Shown: positions 49,841-59,279 of the stretch, piece after piece
Layout: each line of letters opens with the position of its first letter
Position numbering within the stretch: the stretch's first letter is position 1
Assembly (NCBI GenBank): GCA_025403435.1
Contig: CM046330.1
Span: 22,280,239-22,344,238 of the forward strand
DNA from: Artocarpus heterophyllus
Lineage: Eukaryota > Streptophyta > Magnoliopsida > Rosales > Moraceae
Length of the DNA stretch: 64,000 nucleotides
Direction of reading: 5' to 3'
Translations under genes and position numbers: made by a program
Notes under the pieces: generated by a model
Database searches by the model: none
Seen by the model: the letters and a program-made list of their open reading frames with translations, nothing else
Told to the model about the DNA's origin: nothing

Positions 49841-50081
49841 GACATTTATTCCCATTTACTGGGAATTAGTACAAGAGAGTGTTAGGATTGTGTTTGCCTT
49901 TCTTATTCTCCATAGGGTTATTTTCGTCGTGCTATTATAACCCCACCCCCCGAACTTTACATGATACAACGATTGCCCCCTAAATATCCAAATATGCTCC
50001 AAAACCACCACTTTCATTTGCTGTTTCTCCTAAAATTATTATCATGCCAATGCATTGTTACTTGCTATCTTCGTCCTGTAG
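49841..50081 (+). other. bHLH intron sequence right of element B
   Basis: No coding sequence. It ends TTCGTCCTGTAG, a fair acceptor, before the next exon. Confidence 0.5.
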
Positions 50082-51212
50082 ACAGTGTTGTGCTTTCCTC
50101 ATCTGGATGGTGTAATTGAGATTGGTGTAACAGACTTGGTAATTTCTCTTCTTTTAACACCATCTATCTTATTCCAGTTAAACTTGAACAATTTGACTTT
50201 CTCATAATTTTTTTGTTGTCTAAAGTTATCAGAGGACCATAATCTGCTTCAGTACATCAAGGCTTCCTTGCTAAATTTCTCAAAGCCTGTTTGCACCGTA
50301 AAATTGTGTCATCCAACAGATAATGATGATGTTAAAGATCAAATGTATGCTAGGGTCAGCTATGAGATAGATGATCCATTGGAATTGGATTTAGAGAACC
50401 AGTCCTCTCCTTCGGAAGATATCAGGTGTGACCAGAGAGATACTGATGAACTGAACAGAAACTATGAAAATTTCGACATGGATTCTCCTCATGAATGTTC
50501 TAATGGCTGTGACCATGATTACCAGACAGAAGACTCCTTTATGCCAGAAGGTATGAATGGTAGTGCTTCTCAGGTTCAAAGTTGGTACTTCATGGATGAT
50601 GATTTCAGCAATTGTGTTCAACACACCATGAATTCAAGCGACTGTAAATCTGAGGCCTTTGCTAATCAAGAAAAGGTTCTTTCTTGTCCTGGGCACAAAA
50701 ATCTGAACTGTAACCCATTAAGAGAACTTCAGAATTTCAATCACACGAAGCTAAGCTCCTTGGATCTGGGAACTGATGATGACTTGCACTACAAGAAAAC
50801 TGTTGCTGCCATTCTAGGAAGTCCAACGCAATTGATTAAACACTCCTGTTCTCACAATTGTGATCTTGAGTCTAGTTTTGCAGCATGGAAGAAAGGACAG
50901 GTCGACAATTTTTAGCCACAGATACAGCAGACAATGTTGAAGACGGTTTTGTTTTCAGTTCCATTCATGTATGAAAGTTCCTCTCTTAGATCCATCAACA
51001 AAGACTTGGGAAAAGATTGGCTAGAGAACTTGCACAATGATTGCATGGGACATGTCAAGTACAAAAAATCAACAGAGAGTCTTGCCCTCAGTTCAACTAT
51101 TCCTTCCATCAGTAAGGTAATCACGTTTCCTTCTCTGAAAATAACCTAAACAATGATCACACTTCCTTTCACCATGATCTTTGTGTAAAATTATCTGAAT
51201 ATCACTAATATT

Positions 51213-51681
51213 GGGGAAATTGTCATCCTAGTACCTTGTAGTTTTTCACTTTGTCAAATTGGTACCTCTCTGTCCAGATAATTCATTCAGTACCCTGCAA
51301 TAAAATAAAATGTGACTTGAGTATCCGGTGGGCCTTTTTCAGGACATGAAATGTCCTTTTACTCTTTTAATCTAAAAATCTTTAAAATACATAAACTTTA
51401 GGGGAAAACAAAGAAGAAGAAAGGCGTAGGGTAGAATTTTATTTTTTCTTTTGTTTGTTTAGATAAGGTTTTATTATTATTTTTAGAGTTCTGTTTTTGC
51501 TTTTCAAATATGTTTTTAGATTGAAATGAAAAAAAAAATGACAATTCTTTTCCTAAAAGGGATCTTATGGAACTCAAATGATAGTATCTTGAATTATAGG
51601 ATGCGTCAATTGGATTTTCAGACACAAAGGTATAAATGTCATGAATGAAATATTGCAGGGTACTGGAATGATAAATTTCCC
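51213..51681. mobile_element. About 470-bp MITE in a bHLH intron
   Basis: Left end GGGGAAATTGTCATCCTAGT and right end GGAATGATAAATTTCCC are inverted, with ACCTTGTAG and CTGCAATAT extending the match. No coding capacity; class undetermined. Confidence 0.6.
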
Positions 51682-52364
51682 TTCCAATTTTTTTTAATAG
51701 AAATAACACTTTTTTGTTTTACTACTGAGAGTGTTTAAACACTAATGTTGCAAAATTTCCTGGTTGCTGTCGTATATTTGAAGCTAAATACTGAAATCTC
51801 TACATCACGTATTTTGTGCAGACTGAGAAAGCAGTAATCCTCAACAACACAGTCAAGGACTTGAAGGACCTCGAGAATAAGTGTAGAAGACTTAGAATCC
51901 TGCAAAAACTAGTAAATAATGAAGGAAAAACTAGAAAGAAGTAGTTGCAAATGGTAGAACAAACATCAGATAACTATGACAACAAGAAGGTTGATAATGG
52001 AAGAAATACATGGTTGCACAAGAGGAAGGCCCCTGAAATGGATGAGACCGACGGAGATCCTAACAGGGCTGTTCATAAGGATTGTCTTCCATCGGACTTG
52101 AAAGTCAGAATAAAAGATCAGTAGGTTCAAATAGATATTAGATGCCCTTACAAAATACATATTGCTAGATATCATGGATGCCATTAATTATCTTCATTTG
52201 GATTCCCACTCGGTTCAATCATCAAATCTGATGGCGTTTTCACTATGACCCTTAAATCCAAGGTCTGTTTTATTGTTGTTACATTGCTAATTATCTTTGA
52301 CATGTTATGTTATTCTATATGAATTTTCATGAGATGTTCCAACCGAGCAATCCTATTCAACCCT

Positions 52365-52466
52365 GGGTTATAACTTCGCTACTAACAAAACACTGAGATC
52401 TAGTATAAAAAGTACACTAAATATTAGACTGGACCCTATAGTTTTGTGAGTAGCAGGGTTATACCC
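52365..52466. mobile_element. About 100-bp MITE in the last bHLH intron
   Basis: Left GGGTTATAACTTCGCTACT and right AGTAGCAGGGTTATACCC form imperfect inverted repeats extended by AACAAAAC and GTTTTGTG. Confidence 0.6.
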
Positions 52467-53555
52467 CGATGAGAATGAAAATGATTTTTGGTTCTAAAAT
52501 GGCATGTCTCAAGCAACTTTGCTTTAATTGGTTCTTCAGACTTCAGGACTGATTTATTTATTTATTTATTTTTTTAACGATGTTGACTAAAACATCCTAA
52601 AATTTCCTACCCAATTCTGCTTTCTTTTTTGTCCCACTTTAATTTGTCTTCAATGGAGACCCTTGTTGTTACTAAAACTGTTTATCTTGATGAACTGTTT
52701 TTCAGTTCCGAGGTACAGCAATTGCTTCTGTGGGGATGATCAAACAAGCACTTTTGAAGGTTGTTGGTAAGGTTTGCGAAGCCAGGCAAACCTAGTCAAC
52801 TTTGGGACTGTGTTCTGCTTTATAACATGAAATTTGTTAGATTTCTTTTTCCACTTCTTAACTTTATTACCCTTAGTGAAGGTTAAGCAGCAACTTGTCA
52901 ATGTAATGAGAATCCAAATCCTCCAATGTAGTGTAATTTTTGCTATTCATATGTTATCAAATTTTTCTCAATTCTCAACTACAAGTGCTTTGTGAACTTA
53001 AAAGTTCCTTCTTAGGAGGCGGGAACAATATTGACCCAGGTCAAGTTATTTATTGATTTTTTAAAATATTTCTAGGAATATAATTAATAGGAAATGCAAC
53101 ATTGCTAAATCATTCAAGTTTAGTGTTTCTATCTCCCAAGCACTGCATTTTCTTGTTCCCTCAAGAAACCAAAAGTTATAAGGAGAAAAAAGGGTGACAT
53201 TCTCAGATAACCTGAATAACTTACATTTCAAGCTAACAAAACCTCAAATTATTGTATAAATTAGAAAGAGAAACTATATTGCACCTATTTAATACTTACA
53301 TTTAAAATAAAACACCAAAAGATATGACACTGATCCTAAAGATCTGTTTAACTTCCATGGCCTAGAAAATCCACAAGATAAGAAGACGGAAGGCCGCAGA
53401 GGCAATTTTACATGATTCAATCTGGCTACAATTAGAATATCTTATTAGGTGGAACTCAATGATCTTAAAGCTTTTAGACATCATTTGACGCCTGAAAAAG
53501 CGGGTACTATCATATTTGATTGATGTTAATGTAAAAAGTAAAACTGCAAGATGTT

Positions 53556-53698
53556 ATTAGTGCTCTCACCATATGATGTGGTACTCAAAAAAAGGAAAAG
53601 ATTATTAATTATATTAATTATTGGTCCTACAATTCAACGCAAAAATCACCAGCAATAGCCATATTAACTGCCAACTCATATGGTGAGAGGCATCATTA
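53556..53698. mobile_element. About 143-bp MITE
   Basis: TTAGTGCTCTCACCATATGA on the left and TCATATGGTGAGAGGCATCA on the right form inverted ends around an AT-rich centre. Confidence 0.55.
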
Positions 53699-55085
53699 AG
53701 TCAAAAGTTAGAAGTTATAGTTAAATAACACTTGGTTAAGAAATTTTCACTATGATAGTCGCAAGTTTGATCTACCTATAATTTCACACATTATTCTACT
53801 AGTTCAAATTTCTTAATTTTTTTTCCTTGGGAAGAGTGAAGAAATTCTGATCATATAATCTTGAAAGCATAAGATGACATCCCAAAAGAGAACTACGTCA
53901 TTTGAGACATCAGGCTGAGAAATTCAAAGTTATTTTGAATAATTTCCATAATTTATGCAGTTTTTTTTTAGTGAAACTAAAAAAAGATACCTACGAGTAG
54001 ATATCTATTATTTCAACGGTTAAATTAAAAAAAAATAATTTTAACTAAATTTAACGATTTCAAAATATGGATATGAAGTTTTCACATAGAAAAATCCCAA
54101 TTTTACATTTATTACAAAGCTCTGTGAATTGTGACAGCCTGATAAGTTGGGGAACCGCATGTAAGCAACATCATAAATTCCTTGTCTGCCATACATCGAT
54201 GAACGTGTGATGAATTAAAATATCATTGGTGATTATGATTTGAATTATTTTATTTAGATTGTAAATATGCGCACAACAATGACAAGTTGCCAAATTGGCA
54301 AGTTCCCACCATGCCTATCTTGTGGAGTTTCAATCTAATACCAAAATACATATAATACGACCACCATATATTTTCTTTGAAATTTTGAGAGCATGATTTG
54401 ATAATATATGATGGTAACTTGGATTTTTTTTTTTTTTGAAGATTGCTTCAATATGGAAGAGGAAAGCATAGCTACATTTTTTTTTTCTTTTGCCGAACTA
54501 CATAAATTTGGTAATTGGTTTGTGATAGTTTCGATTTATTTATTCATTACTTAGAATATGATTACTCAATTATTCAGCTATATTTGCTCATTATTGATTA
54601 TTTGAATATATATATACACATATATGTTTACTCTGGATTCTTAGAAGACATTAATAGCACTTTGTCATCCTTAGACCTCGCAATTGAGCCCTAAATTCTT
54701 CAGAAAAAGCCCCTAAACTGAATAATGAACATGCGAATTGCGTGTATTAGTAGATTTGTGCAGACCCTAAAATCATATTCCAATTAAATACCACTTTTCT
54801 TTTCCTCTTATTTTTTGTGGGAATTTTCTAAATGGATCCGTACACATTGCAATTTGGATGCTCTTTACAATATTACTAGAAACGTGTTTGACCAGATAAG
54901 AACTCATAAGAATGTATTTGGATGTGGTGCATTAGACATATTCAGAATGAACAAAAGAAAATGTTGCATTTCAAATCCCTTCACCAAAAAACTAGAGACA
55001 CATGAAATATTATTGACCAGTGTATATATAAGGAAAATATTAACAAAATTGAATAGTAAGAATCATTAAAAAAAATCTCGGTACT

Positions 55086-55110
55086 ATATATATATATATA
55101 TATATATATT
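55086..55110. repeat. (TA)n microsatellite
   Basis: About 12 TA units. Confidence 0.9.
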
Positions 55111-55541
55111 ATAAACAACAATAATTATGAAGATGGAAAGTTGTTTCCCCTTAAAAAAACGCACAATATTGAATGATGAATAATGGCTATCACAATAATC
55201 TTTACAGAGACAAATCTAGACCTGCGATAAAGACAAACTTCTCAAGGTAGCAATTTCTGGTCATGTCCCTACCACATGAGCTCCATTACTGGCGGAGGTT
55301 GGATATGCTGAATGCTGGTCTAGAATATTGCCAATTTAAAATGTACATGATTTGAAAGAAAAACGCCTCATAAACCGCACCAAGTCAAATCTCTCCAAAG
55401 TATCACCTAGTAACTTCCATTACCAACAATGGCAAAGCTCTCTCCAACCCCACAAATTTTCTCCTCTTAGTTTTCTTCAACTAAAAATTCTCAAGCCTAT
55501 TAAAGATCATGAACTTGACTTTGTTCAATCTTCTCACATAA

Positions 55542-56860
55542 TTACTGTCCTTGTGGATTGACAACAGCAAAATGTTTTACCGTGAACCCAACCTTTTCAA
55601 ACTTACCCTTCTCGTTATTCTCTCTGAACTTCAGGTAATCCAAGCAAACAAAGGGCTTGTAGGCTCTCATATTTCCTTCTCCCACAACATCATCTGGTGC
55701 CAAGACCACCTTGTCATCCTCAAAACACCAGAAGAAAGCTAGAGAGAAGCGGTTTTCTGGTCGCCTTAAGACCACCCGGTGCTCGGATGACCTTAACTTC
55801 TCATTGCTCCAAGCTTGCAACATGTCCCCTATGTTCACCAAAAGGGTTCCTTCACATGGACTTATGTCCATCCACTTGCCTTCCTCTGATCTCACTTGAA
55901 GCCCTCCCATTTTATCCTGATAGACAATTGTCACACAGCTCATATCAGTGTGCATTCGAAGCCCCTCAACCTCGTCATGATGCTTCTAGACTCTCTGGAG
56001 GAGAGTAGTTGTTTATCCTCAGATAACCATGGCAGTTCTTGAAATCGGACTTATATTTCCTCTCAAAACCATCCCCTAAGCTCGTCAACAAGGTCTCCAT
56101 GATCTTCTTTGACAATTCCACCATCTTGCTCCCGTATTCTTGCAACATCTCACTGTTAGAGAAAAAACCGAAATGGTCAAACAAAAAAATTATATTGGAT
56201 AAAGGCTTATGTCTTTCACGAAGGACCTGTCCTAAAGGGACTTGCACAAGTAAAGGGTGTGACATTATATGTAACAAGTACTTTATAAAGTTATCTGTTG
56301 TACACCAATGTTACACGTTTCTAAAATTATTTTTACGCAAAATAAATTTCATGATATATTCTCTACATGTTACAGCATACATGGGATCAGTTATTGCAAA
56401 GACTGACAAGCCTTATGATCTTAACCAAAATGAGAACATACAAATAAGATGTTAATACATAAACATATGAGGATTCTACTTATTTATATGGAGTTAATAC
56501 CTGAACAAAGAAGACTGTTGGTCAAAAAGAATGTCTGCAGAACTTTGAGCAGATGCAAAGAAGTTTGGACCAGACACTCTGAGGCTTTCAAAGAATGGAG
56601 AGGCTATGAAATGAGGAGTGTAAGTTTTTGTGGAAGAGAATGGGCCAAGTTTGAGTTTAGTTTCAGAAGGGAGGTTGAAGAGTTCTTTTGAGATGGAAAA
56701 TATTTTGCTGTATAGGTCACTGGAAATCCCATGATTGGAAACTGTGGAAGAAACCCCAAGTTTTGCAGGTTTCAGCTAGAGAGGATAGAGAGGGTGGGTG
56801 CAATACTGGCTCAGAAATGTCTAGGATGTGAAGTTCAACAGAAGTTTGGGATTCAGACAT
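55542..56860 (-). pseudogene. GA20-oxidase-like 2-oxoglutarate/Fe(II) dioxygenase, two exons, frameshifted
   Basis: Soluble plant dioxygenases of this group use 2-oxoglutarate and Fe(II); the GA20ox-like subgroup is named by similarity and its substrate is not established. Exon 1 (56860-56501) starts MSESQTSVELHILDISEP and carries the N-terminal DIOX_N region (AETCKTWGFF, NHGIS). The intron (56500-56153) has GT and AG. Exon 2 (56152-55542) contains NCHGYLRINNYSPPESLE, the iron ligands in MHTDMS and SSEHRVV, and the 2-oxoglutarate-binding R-x-S in NRFSLAFF, ending VVNPQGQ. Two small indels break the frame: near 56741-56747 after TWGFF and near 55976-55980 between SPPESLEAS and DEVEGL. All catalytic residues remain, so recent loss or sequence error is possible. 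Confidence 0.85.
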
Positions 56861-56865
56861 TTCTT

Positions 56866-56913
56866 TTTGTGTGTGTGTGTGTGTGTTGTGGGGGGGGGGG
56901 GGGTGTGGGGGGG
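56866..56913. repeat. (GT)n followed by long G runs just upstream of the dioxygenase start
   Basis: A TGTG run, then 14 consecutive G (56890-56903) and 7 G (56907-56913) on the plus strand. In the minus-strand gene this is a C-rich then CA-rich leader ending about 6 bp before ATG. Confidence 0.88.
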
Positions 56914-56961
56914 AATATAGAGAGAAAAAGGTCTACTTTGTACACTAATTAGGTTGTGGCA

Positions 56962-56976
56962 CCTATTATAAATAGG
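56962..56976 (-). promoter_or_regulatory. Probable TATA box of the dioxygenase gene
   Basis: Sense CCTATTTATAATAGG, about 105 bp upstream of the ATG; itself nearly palindromic. Confidence 0.5.
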
Positions 56977-58211
56977 CCTCACACCTAGTCAGTGAGAACA
57001 ATTTTACAAGTGCATGACATTATGATACCTAATTTAAGTTGGGGAAAAGTAAAATGAAGATCAAAGCAATAGAAGTGTCACGCCCCGGAGTACGGGAGGT
57101 GACGTGGCGGAATATTTAGATTGATTAAAAGAGAATTTAATTAAAAACCGAGAGTTTGAGAATCAAATTAAATAAAAATTAAGAAGAATTTCCACCACAT
57201 TTTATAAAGAATTTAAAAATCATTAAACAAATAACAATAATTGAATAAAAACCGCGAATATGGGTTCCACAACCCACAACTTGTGCACACACATGGATCT
57301 GACAATATCACAAATACAATTACAGTCCAAGTACAAATAAAGTTGAGCCTTACATGCCTTGATTAATAATACTGAATATAAATAAATTCTCCTAGTGCTC
57401 CTGAGTCCGGTCTGAAGAATCTCCTCCAAACCTATATGGAAAACCACCTAGAAGGGGGGGAAAATTTAAAACAATAAAACGTGAGCGAAAGGCTCAGTAG
57501 GACTAGGTTTTATAAAATAATTTGATGCAAAGAAACAAAACATTATCAGGAGTATACAGAAATAAAACGTTAGATAAATAAATAAATAAATTGAGTAGAA
57601 CCGTTCTGACACAGAACAGTCTACTCGTCAAATCAAAACACCAATTTACTTTTACCTAGGCAAACCATGATATCACCACCGTAGTGGCCCAGCTGGGTTT
57701 CGGGACCTGCCCCCAAGGTCGATCACGACCCGATCTCTGATATGGCATCATGCCTTAGTGTTCATTATCATTATCATTCAAAACCCAATTACCGAGTGTT
57801 GTCAATTACATTCATTATGAAATTCATTTCATGTCACGGTATATAAAAATATAACCGATAAAACCATTTTCAAACATCCGTTGAAAACATTTTGGATAGA
57901 AATCCTTTTCAAAGCCAAATCATTTCAAAACCAGGCTACCAAATAAATAGGATAGAAGTCCTACCTCAGTACTCGTGCCGGTACCCCACACCGTAATCCC
58001 GGTCCGCTATACGTTAGCTCCACGGAACCACGAACAATCCTAGATACAAACTAAGCCGATCAATATCTAGTTCGAGACATTCTATGTTACTAAATCATTT
58101 CATGATGTCCTAGTGTGCCATTTGTATCATTAAAATCATCCTATAAGGTTGGGATTTAAATCAGGGTTCAAAACAGTGAAATCGGGTAAAAATCACAAAA
58201 TTTTCCATGCC

Positions 58212-58383
58212 TCGGTCGGCCTGCCGGACGCCCTGCTTCGGCCTGCCGAACTGTACAGTTCGGCCTGCCGGAAGCAAAGTTCGGCCTGCCGAACATGTCC
58301 CCAGATTCGGCCTGCCGATCGGAAGAACACCGGCCTGCCGATCATCACTCCGGCCTGCCGAACATGAACTTCGGCCTGCCGAG
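58212..58383. repeat. CGGCCTGCCG array in the element D LTR (8 units)
   Basis: Exact CGGCCTGCCG cores start at 58217, 58239, 58261, 58282, 58308, 58331, 58351 and 58372; spacing 22, 22, 21, 26, 23, 20 and 21 bp. The best units read GTTCGGCCTGCCGAAC. It is the cleanest array in the window. Confidence 0.96.
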
Positions 58384-58950
58384 CTGGGAAAATCCAGAAA
58401 TCCCAGCCACGGGTTTCTCGATCCCCAAAATCCAAATCTGAATTCCAACCTGTTTTTCTCAATTCCCAGGCATGAAAAATAACTATAGTTGATAGAAAAA
58501 CATTCTAAAACATGTTTGGAATCATTTAAACAACATTTGAACTCAAAATCTTCAAAAATCCAAAAATGAGAAAAAGAGGAGAAAAATGAAAATCTTGAAT
58601 CCAATCCGTTTTTCTTCAATCTAGGTTTAGATTCTAGTTGTTCTAAGCTCATTTAACACAAATCCACGGTTTTCTAAGCTTAAACAAACTTAGATTTCAA
58701 AAACACACAAAATCGAAAATTTTGTAAAAGTTTAGAAATTTCGAATCTAACCTCGAATCGAAGCTTCAATCCGCGTTCTCGGTCGCCGAATCACGTCCCC
58801 GAGCTTCCTCCTTGCTGTTCCGAAGCTTGGATTCGAATGGAAACCAAAATTTTTTGAAGAAATTAGAGAGAGAGAGAGGCTGCCGAGAGGGAGAGTGAAG
58901 AGAGAGAGAGAGTGTGTCGTGAGAGTGAAGAGAGAAAGAGGGAGAGAGAG

Positions 58951-58960
58951 AATAAATAGA
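58951..58960 (-). promoter_or_regulatory. Tentative TATA box of the element D LTR
   Basis: Sense TCTATTTATT followed by a long CT-rich stretch of the kind often found at plant start sites. If correct, the array lies about 570-740 nt downstream, in the transcript. Confidence 0.35.
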
Positions 58961-59232
58961 GAAAATCGGTGGGCGATTTTACTGTGCGAAAACCATGTGC
59001 CGCCCACGATTTTGTAAAACGGAGTATTTTTAACATTTTACAAATTGTTGTGTTTTAAAACTCAAAACATCATTTTAAAACAATAAGAAATCATTTGGAT
59101 TCAACAAATTAACAAAATAACCAAAAATTCAAAATCCAACCCAATAATCTAATTAATGTTAAAACATTAATTATGGCACACTAATTCATCATTTATATTA
59201 CATTAACATTAAATAAATTTCGGGGCGTTACA

Positions 59233-59247
59233 ACTCTCCACCCTAAA
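59233..59247 (-). other. Element D polypurine tract
   Basis: Sense TTTAGGGTGGAGAGT abuts the 3' LTR. Confidence 0.7.
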
Positions 59248-59279
59248 AGAAATTTCACCCTCAAAATTTAGATCTCATT

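Larger units (their letters stand above)
17837..52795 (+). pseudogene. GL3/EGL3-like (subgroup IIIf) bHLH gene, split by 30 kb of retrotransposons
   Basis: Family members are MYC-like bHLH regulators that act with R2R3-MYB and WD40 partners in anthocyanin and trichome control. Exons seen: 17837-17961, 18230-18490, 18918-19014, 19175-19189, 50082-50138, 50226-51116, 51822-52262 and 52706-52795. They give the MYB-interacting N-terminus (QLAVAVRSIQWSYAIFW, VLEWGEGYYNGDIKTRK, LSPEDLTDAEWYYLVCMSF), an acidic middle, a bHLH remnant and the C-terminal ACT-like end (GMIKQALLKV). Lesions: intron 1 donor reads GA, not GT; TAG stops at 50913, in exon 6 near 51942, and after KVRIKDQ near 52122; a 2-bp and a 1-bp deletion in exon 6. 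The basic region keeps His but lacks the conserved Glu and Arg. The ATG is the first fitting the family N-terminus. Paralogue assignment is uncertain. Confidence 0.88.
50082..52795 (+). pseudogene. bHLH gene, 3' block (exons 4b-7)
   Basis: Exon 4b reads TVLCFPHLDGVIEIGVTDL, then GT. Exon 5 (50226-51116) starts LSEDHNLLQYIKASLLNF, continues through an acidic Ser/Asn-rich region, is cut by TAG at 50913 and carries on in frame to TIPSISK. Exon 6 (51822-52262) starts TEKAVILNNTVKDLKDLE, contains two TAG codons and two deletions (2 bp near 52147, 1 bp near 52230) that together restore frame. Exon 7 gives GTAIASVGMIKQALLKVVGK and stops at 52793. Splice sites look intact, so a message could still be spliced but not translated in full. 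Confidence 0.85.
52796..55541. other. Intergenic region between the two broken genes
   Basis: AT-rich with poly-A/T runs, a MITE at 53556-53698 and a (TA)n tract at 55086-55110. An 84-codon plus-strand frame at 54815-55069 shows no recognisable domain and I do not call it a gene. Confidence 0.45.
57076..59232 (-). repeat. Element D 3' LTR
   Basis: 2157 bp, TGTCACGCCCC...GGGGCGTTACA. It holds an eight-unit palindrome array (58212-58383) and a GA-rich tract (58863-58950), pyrimidine-rich in the sense strand, next to a TATA-like TCTATTTATT (58951-58960). Confidence 0.92.

Noticed and set aside
54815..55069. 84-codon frame in the intergenic region
   Set aside because: No recognised domain, no nearby promoter or splice signals, and composition like its surroundings.
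58212..58383. Regular palindromic repeats resembling a CRISPR array
   Set aside because: Plant nuclear DNA, spacers of only about 10-12 bp, no cas genes, and location inside LTRs.
58161..58652. Long overlapping open frames in several frames across the GCCG array (also 24004-24277, 26304-26524, 31917-32183, 34237-34458)
   Set aside because: The 10-bp core contains no stop in most frames, so the arrays open frames by chance. No domain and no consistent product.
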